A DNA stretch of 62,549 bases from NCBI GenBank assembly GCA_903827245.1, contig CAIKHO010000088.1, forward strand, positions 1 to 62,549. Direction: 5' to 3'. Below, one piece after another: positions 1-8,060 of this stretch (position 1 is its first letter; each line of letters opens with the position of its first letter). The notes under the pieces were generated by a model that made no database searches, had not been told where the DNA came from, and saw only the letters and a list, made by a program, of their open reading frames with translations. The position numbers were made by a program, and so were the translations under genes. The stretch is from an uncultured Opitutia bacterium (GTDB taxonomy: Bacteria > Verrucomicrobiota > Verrucomicrobiia > Opitutales > Opitutaceae).

Positions 1-36
1 GAATACCGCAACATCCGGATCAAGGTGCTGCCGTGA
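1..36 (+). CDS. C-terminal end of a probable DUF1080 (3-keto-disaccharide hydrolase-like) protein, partial
   Basis: The first eleven codons, read in frame 1, give EYRNIRIKVLP followed by a TGA stop at 34-36. This ending (EYRNIRI plus a few residues) is the usual last beta strand of DUF1080 jelly-roll domains, which are frequent in secreted Verrucomicrobia and Planctomycetes sugar-processing proteins. The rest of the gene lies upstream of the window. The call rests on a very short match and is tentative. The 215 bp that follow hold no convincing gene. Confidence 0.5.
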   Translation, partial: EYRNIRIKVLP

Positions 37-251
37 TCGGAAGGGTGGCCGCCGACCTTCCGCCGTCGCCAAGGCTATGGCGCACAGGCTGGGCGGTGGA
101 TTGAACTGATCGCAAGCGATTCCGAGTCGCGATCCACCTCTGGTCCGTGGTTGTGCCCAGCGCCCCGCTGCAGGCTGCGAAGTTCGCGTAAAAGCGGCGG
201 CCCGGCAGTGAAGCGGCTTGCGGGTGCGAGACGGAGAATTACACTGGCGGC

Positions 252-803
252 ATGAAACTCCGGGTTTTGCTGGCAGGGATGGGGCTCTTGGTCGCATCGG
301 CGGGAATGGCCCAAATGGGCGCGCCGCCCGCGCCGCAACCGGGCCCGACCACGGCGCCGGGCGGGATCGTTCCCCCAGTGTCGAATGCCGGTGACACCAC
401 GGCAAAAAAGGATGGATCCAAGGCCCCAGCTACCGATGCCAAGAAGGCCCCGGCCCCCACGAAGAAAAAGGAGGACCCCCCGGCCAAAATCGACGGCGTC
501 GCGATCAGCCGCCCCAACGGTGGCTTCCTCGGGCTTCAGGTGTTGAATAATAATTTCGTGCTCACGTTCTATGACGCCAAGAAAAAGAAGGTCGCGCCGG
601 ACGTTGCGCGGGCGGCTTTCCGCTGGCCGGTGAAATACCAGCCGGGCCCGGAGCGCACGGTGCTCAATCCTAGCGGCGCTTACGCCCTCGCCTCGGCCAA
701 GGACATACGGCCGCCACTGACGTTCAAGGTGTTCATTTCCCTCTTCGTCGAGGGCAAGGAAGACGCCGTCGAAAGCTACACGGTCGATTTCCACGGCGAG
801 TGA
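252..803 (+). CDS. Hypothetical secreted protein
   Basis: A 183-residue protein of unknown function. Residues 1-20 look like a Sec signal peptide (MKLRVLLAGMG, a hydrophobic stretch, then SAGMAQ). Residues 25-80 form a low-complexity linker rich in Pro, Ala and Lys (PAPQPGPTTAPGG, then APTKKKEDPPAK), and a small globular domain of about 100 residues follows (FVLTFYDAKKKKVAPD, FRWPVKYQPG). The C-terminal part reads like a beta-rich fold with alternating hydrophobic residues, but I do not recognise a family. It stands alone between the partial DUF1080 gene and a transporter gene and is followed by a long inverted repeat. Confidence 0.7.
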   Translation: MKLRVLLAGMGLLVASAGMAQMGAPPAPQPGPTTAPGGIVPPVSNAGDTTAKKDGSKAPATDAKKAPAPTKKKEDPPAKIDGVAISRPNGGFLGLQVLNNNFVLTFYDAKKKKVAPDVARAAFRWPVKYQPGPERTVLNPSGAYALASAKDIRPPLTFKVFISLFVEGKEDAVESYTVDFHGE

Positions 804-844
804 CGGCGGGGTTTGGCTGCGGGCGGTCCTCCGCCTCCGGGTAA

Positions 845-1001
845 GGGTCCGTTTGCGACTGGCGGGGTGGAACGTGTTGACCTCAACGCGTTGCCTGCCC
901 TGAGCGTGTCGAAGGGGTTTGACTCTCCATCGACGCGCAAGTGAGGACCGAGGTTTTCAGCGCGTTGGGGTCAACGCGCTCCACCCTGCTCAAACGGACC
1001 C
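845..1001. repeat. Long imperfect inverted repeat upstream of the Na/Pi cotransporter gene
   Basis: The outer arms GGGTCCGTTT (845-854) and AAACGGACCC (992-1001) are exact reverse complements. Inside them, GGGGTGGAACGTGTTGACC pairs with a second arm near 965-985 (GGGTCAACGCG, CTCCACCC). The element fills most of the gap before 1069. It has no T-run, so it is not a canonical terminator, and it lacks the GTAG ends found elsewhere in the window. Confidence 0.75.
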
Positions 1002-1068
1002 ACTGCCCGCCGCCGCTTTCGTTTGCAGGCCGCCGTGGCGCACGGCATAACGGCAACGCACTCAATCC

Positions 1069-2709
1069 ATGGTTCTCCTGAATATCGCGGGCGGTGTCGC
1101 CCTCATCCTGTTTGGCATCCGGTTCCTGCGCAAAGGACTCGAGCGGCTGATGGGCCATGGCCTGCACACCTGGCTGGAGCACATGGCCCAGCGTCCCTGG
1201 ACCGCCGCCATGGCCGGGTGCGCGTTCGGCACCATCGCCCCGTCCTCGACGGCGCAGACGCTCCTGACGCTTCAGCTGCTCAACGCCGGCAAGCTCGCGG
1301 CCGGGTCGATGCTCGCCTTTCTGCTCGGCGCCAACGTGGGCATCACCGTCACGGTCCAGCTCATTGCCTTCCGTTTCTTCGACTACTACGCGCTCTTCCT
1401 CGTCGTGGGCCTCGTGTGCTTCCAGTATTTCAAGTCGGAGAACGTGCGCGGCGCGGGCCAGTCGATCCTCGGGCTGGGCTTCATCTTCCTGGCGATGACG
1501 CTCGCGAGCGCCTCCGCCGGGGTGCTCGCGGCGGACCATGACTTCCAGACGGTGCTCGGCGTGCTGGTGAACCACCGGCTGTGGCTGGTCGTGTTCTCGG
1601 CGGTGCTCACGCTGTGTACGCAAAGCTCCACGGCCGCGATCGGCCTTGCGCTGGCCCTGGGCGAGAGCGGGGCGATCGCGTTGCCCATCCTGCTGCCGGT
1701 GGTGCTCGGGGCCAATCTCGGGCTCGGCCTGACGTCGCTGCTCGCTGGTTTCCCCACGTGGGAGGGCCGGCGGCTGGCGGCGGCCAATCTCCTGCTCAAG
1801 TGCACGCTCATCGCCCTGCTGCTGGCGGTTTTCCCGCACATTGAGGCCTGGGTGGCCGCCAGCCCCGGCTCGATCGCCCGGCAGACGGCGAACTTTCACA
1901 CCGGGTTCAACCTGATCGTCATGGTCGCAGGCGTGATGTTTGCCGGGCCGGTCGGGCGCCTGATGCAGCGGACGGTCAAGCCCGGAGAAGCACCCGTGGC
2001 CGATGCCATCCGGCCGGTGACCACGCACCTCGACCCGGCCGCGCTGGCGAGCCCGGTCTTTGCACTGGCCAACGCCACACGCGAGACGCTCCGCCTCGCC
2101 GACGACGTGAAGAGCATGCTCGAGGGCGCGTGGCGCGCCCTCCACGAGCGCAATGCCGGCCTTGCGGTCGAGGTCCAGCGGCACGACGACCGCATCGACG
2201 ACCTCAACACCGCGATCAAGCTCTACCTCAGCCGCATTCCCGACGACGCCCTGACGCCGCGCGACAGCCAGCTACAGTTCGGCCTGCTGAATTTTTCCAG
2301 CCAGCTCGAGTCCATCGGCGACATCATCGACAAGAGCATCTGCAGCGCGGTCATCAAGCACGCCCATGAAACCGCGGCGCTGCCCGCCGCGGACCAGGCC
2401 GACCTGCAGACACTCTACGAGAAGGTCATGCGGCGGATGGACGGCGCCATCTCGGTGCTCGCGACGCGCGACCGGAAGCTGGCGGAGCAATTCCTCGAGC
2501 AAGGCGACGAGTTGAAGAACTGGTGCATTGACGCGCAGAAACGGCATTACCAGCGGCTCGCACCGGGCGATGCGCTGGCGATCGAATCCAGCGCGCGCTT
2601 TCTCGACCTCGTGAACACCCTGCGCCGCATCAGCGGTCAGCTGAACACCATCGGCCACACCTTCGTCCTGCCAAAGGGCAAGCTGGAGCTGCCCGATGAC
2701 AATGCGTGA
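1069..2709 (+). CDS. Na/Pi cotransporter family protein with C-terminal PhoU-like domain
   Basis: A 546-residue inner-membrane protein of the NptA/PNaS type. Residues 1-300 hold about eight to nine membrane segments arranged as an inverted duplication. Each half carries the Ser/Thr-rich signature of the family: PSSTAQT near residue 64 and QSSTAAIG near 185. Residues 335-540 are hydrophilic, helical and PhoU-like (RHDDRIDDLNTAIKLYLSRI; LESIGDIIDKSIC), as in bacterial homologues that import phosphate with sodium or export it. The start follows the repeat at 845-1001. The gene converges on the esterase at 2838, with a REP pair between them. Confidence 0.9.
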   Translation: MVLLNIAGGVALILFGIRFLRKGLERLMGHGLHTWLEHMAQRPWTAAMAGCAFGTIAPSSTAQTLLTLQLLNAGKLAAGSMLAFLLGANVGITVTVQLIAFRFFDYYALFLVVGLVCFQYFKSENVRGAGQSILGLGFIFLAMTLASASAGVLAADHDFQTVLGVLVNHRLWLVVFSAVLTLCTQSSTAAIGLALALGESGAIALPILLPVVLGANLGLGLTSLLAGFPTWEGRRLAAANLLLKCTLIALLLAVFPHIEAWVAASPGSIARQTANFHTGFNLIVMVAGVMFAGPVGRLMQRTVKPGEAPVADAIRPVTTHLDPAALASPVFALANATRETLRLADDVKSMLEGAWRALHERNAGLAVEVQRHDDRIDDLNTAIKLYLSRIPDDALTPRDSQLQFGLLNFSSQLESIGDIIDKSICSAVIKHAHETAALPAADQADLQTLYEKVMRRMDGAISVLATRDRKLAEQFLEQGDELKNWCIDAQKRHYQRLAPGDALAIESSARFLDLVNTLRRISGQLNTIGHTFVLPKGKLELPDDNA

Positions 2710-2739
2710 GGGTGCAGGCGATCGGCTGCGGGTTCGACT

Positions 2740-2809
2740 GTAGGAGCGGCTTCAAGCTGCGATCTTTCTGTTCATCGAATAAACCTTCGCAGCGTAAAGC
2801 CGCTCCTAC
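2740..2809. repeat. BIME of GTAG-foot REP, family A (GTAGGAGCGGC)
   Basis: The element starts GTAGGAGCGGCTT and ends AAGCCGCTCCTAC. Each half is a GTAG foot followed by a short GC-rich hairpin with arms of the GCGGC/GCCGC type. It sits between two convergent genes. Related copies are at 19558, 39011, 43889 and 61729. Confidence 0.9.
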
Positions 2810-2837
2810 AGATTCAAGCGCCGTACCCCTCCCGACT

Positions 2838-3594
2838 TCAGCGAGACGAGGAATACATCGCCGCCAGCCCGGCCTCAAAGGCGTCCGGCAGCACGTTGTA
2901 ATGATCGCGCTGCGCGAAACGACGGTTGATGACCGTCAGCCCAGCGTAGGGGCGGGCGTCGAGCACCTCCTCCAGCAGCGTGAGATCGCCGGTCATCGAG
3001 GGGGAGTCCTCCTCCCCGACGCTGAGGAAAAGCCGCCCGGGCAGCGTGGAATGGCCGCGGGCAAATTCGGCTTCCAGTTTCAACACGCTGCGGTCGTCGT
3101 ACCAGATCGACGGGCTGCTCGCCAGGCAGCGGGGAAACAGCGGCTCTGCATGGAAGAACGCGTACAGCCCGAACAGCGAGCCGAGCGAGTGCCCCGTGAT
3201 GCCGCGATCGTGCGGGGAAACGGCGAAGCGCTGGCCCAGGAACGGAATGATCTCGTCGCGCAACGCCCGCCGGAATGTTTCCGCGCCGCCCGTGCCCGTC
3301 TCGCCGGCCATCGCGGTGGGGGTGTAGTCGCGCATGCGGCGGTTGGCGGACTGGCGGTAGCCCGCACCGTAGCCGACCCCGGCGAGGAGAAGGTCCGGCA
3401 CGCGCCCCGTCGCCCGCATCTTTTCATAGGCGGCAAGGGCGAAGCCGAACTGGTCGTCCCCGTCCATCACGAGCACAAGCGGCCGGGGTTCGCCCGCGCC
3501 GGCGGCGGGCGCCGTGGGGGGGAAGATGCAGCCGGTAAGTCGTGCCGGTGAGCTTCGAGGGCAGGTCGAGGCTGACGGTGGGAGGTGTTCCCAT
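2838..3594 (-). pseudogene. Alpha/beta hydrolase (putative esterase), frameshifted in a poly-G tract
   Basis: The intact 3' part (2838-3476) gives 212 residues of an esterase PF00756-type protein with nucleophile elbow GHSLGS, an acidic residue in the VGEEDS strand and a late QRDHYN His. The family normally begins some 40 residues earlier. That N-terminus (MGTPPTVSLDLPSKLTG, TTYRLHL) is present from an ATG at 3594 but in another frame. The frames meet at a run of seven G on the + strand (3516-3522); deleting one G joins PPTAPAAGAGEPRPLVLVMD without a gap. A sequencing error, a genuine mutation or phase variation would all look like this. The apparent start lies 14 bp from the transglutaminase stop, so the two are probably co-transcribed. 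Confidence 0.75.
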
Positions 3595-3608
3595 GGCAGA
3601 GTGCCGGG

Positions 3609-4487
3609 TTACAGCCGCTGCATCAGCACGGCCACGGAGAGCTTCTCGGTGTGCGTGCCCTTAAAGACGCCGCGCGTGGGCGTGGCGTCGTGATAGTCGC
3701 GGCCGGTGGCGACCTTCACATGGCGCTCGCCGGCGACACAGTTGTTGGTCGGGTCGAGTGGCCACCAGAAGCCGCCGGGCAGGCAGACCTCGACCCAGGC
3801 GTGGCTTTCGCTGGCGCCGATCAACTTCGGCGCGCGGTTGGCCTCGGAGGCCTTGCGCTGGCTCTCGGTCTCGATGTAGCCCGTGACGTAGCGCGCCGGC
3901 ATCTCGGCGGAGCGCAGCACGGCGAGCATCACCTGCGCGAAATCCTGGCAGACGCCGGTGTGCGTCCGCAGCACGGTGCTGACCGGTGTCTCGAGCGTGG
4001 TGGTGTCGGGCGCATAGCGGAAGGTCTCCTTGATCCACGCCATGAACTTCAGGAGGCTCGGGCCGATCACGCCGCCGGGCGGGAAAAACTGGTTGGCGAG
4101 GTGATTGACCGCCGCCGACATCTGCACGGCGGGCGAGGGCATGAGGAATTCGAACAGGTCGAGTTTGTGGCCGCGCCACATCTGCCGCGCCTCGGACACG
4201 CTGATGTCGAGCGCGTTGGCCGGCGGCTCCATCGGCAGGGTCTCGACCTCGGACCGGCACTCCAGCACGAGCTCGCGGTGGCGATGGACGATGGAGAAGG
4301 TCTCGACGGTGTTGCCGAAGTAGTCGACGTAGGTGTGGAGGTTGCTGGCCGGGGTGGTGACAAGTTCGCGGCTGACGAGCCGCTGGCGGTCGTCATGCAC
4401 CGGGGTGAGCCGCGCCTCCATGAACGACTCCGTCGCCGTACCGGCGTAGCGGTAGTGGGTGCGGTGGGTGAGGCGGAAACGCATGAA
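3609..4487 (-). CDS. Transglutaminase-like cysteine protease family protein
   Basis: A 292-residue protein with an N-terminal transglutaminase-associated beta domain (MRFRLTHRTHYRY, residues 1-110) and a transglutaminase-like core. The catalytic triad is visible: Cys in GVCQDFAQ, His in SHAWVEV and Asp in PLDPTNN. It ends with the family's usual VKVATGRDYHD strand. I chose the Met at 4487 because MRFRLTHRTHYRY is the conventional beginning; an upstream in-frame Met at 4520 adds eleven atypical residues. There is no signal peptide, so it is probably cytoplasmic, where such proteins are predicted peptidases. It lies 14 bp upstream of the frameshifted esterase on the same strand. Confidence 0.88.
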   Translation of the reverse strand, partial: FMRFRLTHRTHYRYAGTATESFMEARLTPVHDDRQRLVSRELVTTPASNLHTYVDYFGNTVETFSIVHRHRELVLECRSEVETLPMEPPANALDISVSEARQMWRGHKLDLFEFLMPSPAVQMSAAVNHLANQFFPPGGVIGPSLLKFMAWIKETFRYAPDTTTLETPVSTVLRTHTGVCQDFAQVMLAVLRSAEMPARYVTGYIETESQRKASEANRAPKLIGASESHAWVEVCLPGGFWWPLDPTNNCVAGERHVKVATGRDYHDATPTRGVFKGTHTEKLSVAVLMQRL

Positions 4488-4709
4488 GGGGGAGGAAGGG
4501 CAAAGCAAAGTCCGCGCCACGGGATTGGCAAGGTAACGCCGCGGGACGCGGCGGGTAATTGGGAGTTGGCAATTGGTAATTGGGGATGGGCCGGCAGACC
4601 GCAGCTCACGATAAGTCGGATAGGTCGTATGGTTCCCCTAGGTACCACAAAGCTCCTGCCGCGCCGTTGACAGAATCGCGCGCGCGCGTGAAGGTGACCG
4701 TTCTTTGCC

Positions 4710-5816
4710 ATGAACGCCGTTCCCGCCCAGACTCCGTTCGACTCCGTCGAGTCCGCGATCCAGGACATTGCCGCCGGGCGGCTCGTGATCGTGGCGGACG
4801 ACGAGAACCGCGAGAACGAGGGCGACCTGATCATGGCGGCAGCGAAGGCCACGCCGGAGACCGTCAACATGATGATCCGCTACGGCAGCGGCATCGTCTG
4901 CGTGCCCACGGTGGAGCACCAGCTCCGCCGGCTTGGGCTCGGGCCGATGGTGGCGAGCAACCGCGAGTCCCATCGCACGGATTTCACGGTGAGCGTCGAC
5001 GCCGCGGAGGGAGTCACGACCGGCATCAGCGCCTACGACCGTACGCAGGCCATCCGCATTCTCGCGGATCCCGCGGCCCGGCCCGAGCAGCTGGTGCAGC
5101 CCGGGCATGTTTTTCCGCTGCGGGCCCGCCCCGGCGGGGTGTTGGAACGCGCGGGCCACACCGAGGCGGCCGTGGACCTTGCCATCCTGGCCGGCCTGCA
5201 CCCGAGTGGCGTGCTCTGCGAGCTCGTGAACGACGACGGCACCGTGCAGCGCCTGCCCCAACTGGTGGAGTTCAAGGCCAGGTTCGGCCTGAGGATGATC
5301 TCCATCGCGTCCCTGATCGAGTACCGCGCCCAGCGCGACCACTTGGTGGAGAACGTGGCGACGAAGCCCTTTCCGTCCGAATTCGGCGATTTCACCGTCC
5401 ACGTTTTCCGCAGCAAGCTCGATGGCCGCCACCACCTGGCGTTCACGATGGGCTCGACCGGACCGGAGCCGACGCTGGTGCGCGTGCACAGCGAAAACCT
5501 GCTGAGCGATGTTTTCCGCGCCAAGGGTATGGGCAGCCACCACCTGCTGACGGCCTCGCTGGAGGCCGTGGCGCGCGCCGGCCGCGGGGTTGTGCTGTAC
5601 ATGGAGCCTTCGAACTACGGCGAGGTGCTGGTCCAGCGCCTCGCGGCCAAGCCCGGAGAGGCGCCGCCACCGATGGGCTTCCGCGACTACGGCATCGGCG
5701 CGCAAATCCTCGTGGCCCTCGGTCTCCGCAAGATCCGGCTCCTGTCAAACAGCACCCGCAAGGCCGTGGGCCTCGACGGCTACGGCCTTGAGATCATCGA
5801 GCAGGTGGCGCTGTGA
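4710..5816 (+). CDS. ribBA: 3,4-dihydroxy-2-butanone 4-phosphate synthase with degenerate GTP cyclohydrolase II domain
   Basis: A 368-residue riboflavin biosynthesis protein. Residues 1-205 are RibB, with the metal/substrate loop DDENRENEGDLIMAA and GHTEAAVDLA, and should convert ribulose 5-phosphate to the four-carbon lumazine precursor. Residues 210-368 align with GTP cyclohydrolase II but look inactive. The zinc site expected after VRVHSE (CLTGD then RCDC) reads VHSENLLSDVF then KGMGSHH, with no cysteine. The catalytic RQEGRGIGL segment is replaced by MEPSNYGEVLV. Only the late DYGIGAQIL and LLSNSTRK stretches are retained. Functional GCHII must come from another gene. ribH follows 72 bp downstream. 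I see no FMN riboswitch upstream. Confidence 0.92.
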   Translation: MNAVPAQTPFDSVESAIQDIAAGRLVIVADDENRENEGDLIMAAAKATPETVNMMIRYGSGIVCVPTVEHQLRRLGLGPMVASNRESHRTDFTVSVDAAEGVTTGISAYDRTQAIRILADPAARPEQLVQPGHVFPLRARPGGVLERAGHTEAAVDLAILAGLHPSGVLCELVNDDGTVQRLPQLVEFKARFGLRMISIASLIEYRAQRDHLVENVATKPFPSEFGDFTVHVFRSKLDGRHHLAFTMGSTGPEPTLVRVHSENLLSDVFRAKGMGSHHLLTASLEAVARAGRGVVLYMEPSNYGEVLVQRLAAKPGEAPPPMGFRDYGIGAQILVALGLRKIRLLSNSTRKAVGLDGYGLEIIEQVAL

Positions 5817-5888
5817 GCACGGTCTTCCGATGGTCCAATAAAAACGGGGATTGCGGATTTTTGATTTGGATCAGTCCATAAACCTTCC

Positions 5889-6362
5889 ATGAGTTTCTCT
5901 CCCCCACGGGCCAAGGCCATTGACGGTGCCGCATTCACCATCGGCATCGTGGCGGCGCGTTTCAACGGGGAGCTGGTCGACGCCTTGCTCGCGCGAGTGA
6001 CCGCGGGGCTGACGGCCGCCGGGGTGAAGGTGGGGAAAATCACCGTCGTGCGCGTCCCGGGCTCGCACGAGGTGCCGTGGGCCGTGCAGGCCCTTGCGTC
6101 TCGCGGCCGTCGCGACTGCCTCATCGGCCTCGGCGTGCTGATCGGCGGGGACACCTCCCACCATGAGATGGTGGGCCGGAGCGTGTCGCAGGCCCTCCAG
6201 CGCGTGGCGCTCGACACCCGCGTCCCGGTGATCAACGGCGTGATCGTGACCGACACGCGGGCCCAGGCCGAGGCGCGGTGCCGCGGCAAGATCAACCGCG
6301 GGGCCGAGTTCGCCGCCGCGGCGCTCGAGATGGCGGCGCTGAAGAGAAAGCTTTCCCGATGA
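5889..6362 (+). CDS. ribH: 6,7-dimethyl-8-ribityllumazine synthase
   Basis: A 157-residue enzyme that condenses the RibB product with the aminouracil intermediate, usually as an icosahedral or pentameric assembly in the cytoplasm. Visible active-site elements are ARFN near residue 25, VPGSHEVP near 58, the phosphate and catalytic-His loop GGDTSHHE near 92 and the closing helix NRGAEFAAAALEM. The usual IRG before the TSHHE loop is IGG here, a mild change. The length is normal. It follows ribBA, and its stop overlaps the nusB start (ATGA at 6359-6362), so translation is probably coupled. Confidence 0.95.
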   Translation: MSFSPPRAKAIDGAAFTIGIVAARFNGELVDALLARVTAGLTAAGVKVGKITVVRVPGSHEVPWAVQALASRGRRDCLIGLGVLIGGDTSHHEMVGRSVSQALQRVALDTRVPVINGVIVTDTRAQAEARCRGKINRGAEFAAAALEMAALKRKLSR

Positions 6363-6802
6363 GCAAAGCCCTTTTCGCCCAGCGCCGCGACGGACGCGTG
6401 GCCGCCCTGCAATACCTCTATGCATGGAGCATCAACTCCCCCGCGAGCCTCCCGGACGACTTGCGGGTCTTCTTCGAGAACATGGAGCAGCCGCGCGACC
6501 ACTACGCGTTCGGCGAGGAGCTGATCCACGGCGTGATCGCGAACGTCGTGGACATCGACGCCCGCATCAAGGGCCTGGCCCACAACTGGGAATTCGAGCG
6601 CATCGCCAAGATCGACCTCGCGATCCTGCGGCTGGCGATGTTCGAGATGATCCACCGCAAGGACATCCCGCCGGTCGTTTCGATCAACGAGGCGATCGAC
6701 CTCTCGAAGCAGTTTTCCAACTCGGATTCCAAGCGCTTCATCAACGGCATCCTGGACCGCCTGAAGGACCAGCTCGGCCGCGACGCGCGGAAGGCGGAGT
6801 AA
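6359..6802 (+). CDS. nusB: Transcription antitermination factor NusB
   Basis: A 147-residue all-helical RNA-binding protein that, with NusE (S10), binds boxA and supports antitermination of rRNA operons. Recognisable segments are RRDGRVAALQYLYAW at the N-terminus, the central FERIAKIDLAILRLAMFEM and the C-terminal INEAIDLSKQFSNSDSKRF. The start is the ATG at 6359, which overlaps the ribH stop and yields the standard N-terminus; an upstream in-frame Met at 6278 lies inside ribH and gives an Arg-rich, unlikely extension. The ribH-nusB pairing is common in bacteria. Confidence 0.95.
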   Translation: MSKALFAQRRDGRVAALQYLYAWSINSPASLPDDLRVFFENMEQPRDHYAFGEELIHGVIANVVDIDARIKGLAHNWEFERIAKIDLAILRLAMFEMIHRKDIPPVVSINEAIDLSKQFSNSDSKRFINGILDRLKDQLGRDARKAE

Positions 6803-6806
6803 ATCA

Positions 6807-6883
6807 TTTCCCGCGGATTACGCGGATGATCGCGGATTATGACTTGGTTTATCCGCGTCCATCCGCGTAATCCGCGGGGAAAA
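6807..6883. repeat. Palindromic element between nusB and ftsY (GCGGATTACGCGGATGA type)
   Basis: The arm CCCGCGGATTACGCGGATGA is matched by its reverse complement near the right end (ATCCGCGTAATCCGCGGGG). It resembles the 'cacagatggacacggataa' palindromes at 10986 and 16475 in layout: an outer arm, a phased inner repeat and an AT-rich centre. There is no T-run after the hairpin, so it is not an obvious terminator. Confidence 0.8.
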
Positions 6884-6888
6884 TTCTG

Positions 6889-7872
6889 ATGTTTGGCTTG
6901 TTCAAAAAATTCAAGGACGGCTTCGCCAAGACCGTCTCAGCGATCGCGGCGAAGACCGGCGGGCTGTTCGGCGGCCGCAAGATCGACGCCTCGTCGCTCG
7001 AGACGCTGGAGGAGGCGCTCTACACGGCGGACTTCGGGGTCGAGACCACCGCGGAGATCCTCGCCGAGATCAAGGCCGCCTACAAAAAGGACAAGGAGCT
7101 GCGCGGCCAGGACGCCGCCGCCATCGGCGCCGCAGTGCTCAAGCGCGTGCTGGCAGGGGCGGAGGGCGTGCTGGCGGATTTGCCAAAAGGTGGCCCGCGA
7201 CCTCCGGGCGCGGGTGGATCGGAAACCGCGTCCGGCGATCGCGTTCCACCTTTGCCGGTCGTCATCGCCATGATCGGCGTGAACGGCTCGGGCAAGACGA
7301 CGACCTCGGCGAAGCTCGCGTGGCGGCTCAAGCAGGACGGAAAGACCGTGGTGCTGGCGGCGTGCGACACGTTCCGGGCGGCGGCGGTCGAGCAGCTCAA
7401 GACCTGGGCGACGCGGCTTGAACTCGAGATCATCGCGAGTCACACGGGCGCCGATGCGGCCGCGGTGGCGTTCGACGCGTGGCAGGCGGCGAAGGCGCGC
7501 GGCCGCGACTACCTGATCGTCGACACGGCCGGCCGGCTCCACACGAAGAGCCACCTGATGGACGAGCTGGCGAAGATTCGCCGCGTGCTGCAGAAGAACG
7601 ACCCCACCGCGCCGCAGCACCGCTGGCTGGTGGTGGACGGCTCGCTCGGGAGCAACTCGATCGAGCAGGCGCGCGTGTTTCACGAGAGTTTCGGCCTGAC
7701 CGGGCTCGTCGTCACCAAACTCGACGGCACGAGCCGCGGCGGCGCGCTCGTCGGTATTTACCGCCAGCTGAAGATCCCGATCTATTTCCTCGGCCTCGGC
7801 GAGCAGGCTGAGGACCTCCAGCCCTTCAGCGTGGACAACTACGTGAAGGCGGTCTTCGGCCCTGGCGAATAG
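6889..7872 (+). CDS. ftsY: Signal recognition particle receptor FtsY
   Basis: A 327-residue SRP GTPase that docks ribosome-SRP complexes at the membrane translocon. The N domain (residues 1-95) begins MFGLFKKFKDGF, a short amphipathic lead with no long acidic A domain. The G domain has P-loop GVNGSGKTTTSAKLA, the insertion-box lead DTFRAAAVEQL, DTAGRLHTKSHLMDEL, the TKLDGTSRGG specificity loop and the closing GLGEQAEDLQPF. A poorly conserved Gly/Pro-rich stretch (GGPRPPGAGGSETASGD, residues 102-118) separates N and G. It is the last gene of the housekeeping run and is followed by a BIME. Confidence 0.95.
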   Translation: MFGLFKKFKDGFAKTVSAIAAKTGGLFGGRKIDASSLETLEEALYTADFGVETTAEILAEIKAAYKKDKELRGQDAAAIGAAVLKRVLAGAEGVLADLPKGGPRPPGAGGSETASGDRVPPLPVVIAMIGVNGSGKTTTSAKLAWRLKQDGKTVVLAACDTFRAAAVEQLKTWATRLELEIIASHTGADAAAVAFDAWQAAKARGRDYLIVDTAGRLHTKSHLMDELAKIRRVLQKNDPTAPQHRWLVVDGSLGSNSIEQARVFHESFGLTGLVVTKLDGTSRGGALVGIYRQLKIPIYFLGLGEQAEDLQPFSVDNYVKAVFGPGE

Positions 7873-7880
7873 AATAACGT

Positions 7881-7950
7881 GTAGGGGTGTTGCTCGATGA
7901 CGCCCGGCTTTTGCCCGTCACCGGAGGGCGCCCGCGAGGAGCGCCCCTAC
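7881..7950. repeat. BIME of GTAG-foot REP, family B (GTAGGGGCG)
   Basis: The left REP is GTAGGGGTGTTGCTCGATGA plus CGCCC. The right REP, read on the minus strand, is GTAGGGGCGCTCCTCGCGGG plus CGCCC. Each is a GTAG foot followed by a hairpin with GGGCG/CGCCC-type arms. It lies just after the ftsY stop. Confidence 0.9.
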
Positions 7951-7978
7951 GCCTGACATCTGCCCTCGGTTTACCGTT

Positions 7979-8045
7979 GGATCGCCTCCTGTAAAATTTC
8001 CGATCCCGATCCGTTTTACAGGAGACAAGCCAAGGTCGATCCGAG
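7979..8045. repeat. Palindromic element, family C (CTCCTGTAAAA / TTTTACAGGAG)
   Basis: GATCGCCTCCTGTAAAAT is followed 20 bp later by TTTTACAGGAG, an inverted repeat with no GTAG foot and no terminal T-run. The same motif pair recurs at 13915-13985 and 18131-18217. It lies downstream of the GH106 gene, which ends at 8061 on the minus strand. Confidence 0.8.
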
Positions 8046-8060
8046 TCCGGAAGCCCGTGC

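Noticed and set aside
883-2184. A 433-codon minus-strand frame opposite the Na/Pi cotransporter gene
   Set aside because: It has no domain, is rich in Arg, His and Glu, and continues into the palindrome at 845-1001.
2740-2809. Possible CRISPR repeat, because the same palindrome recurs
   Set aside because: Copies are tens of kilobases apart, not regularly spaced, and no cas genes are present.
4488-4709. Possible FMN riboswitch ahead of ribBA
   Set aside because: The conserved FMN aptamer blocks are not present; the gap holds only AATTGG-type direct repeats and a short GC-rich hairpin.
6807-6883. The palindrome between nusB and ftsY as a terminator
   Set aside because: The arms are long but no T-run follows on either strand; it fits the dispersed palindromes better.
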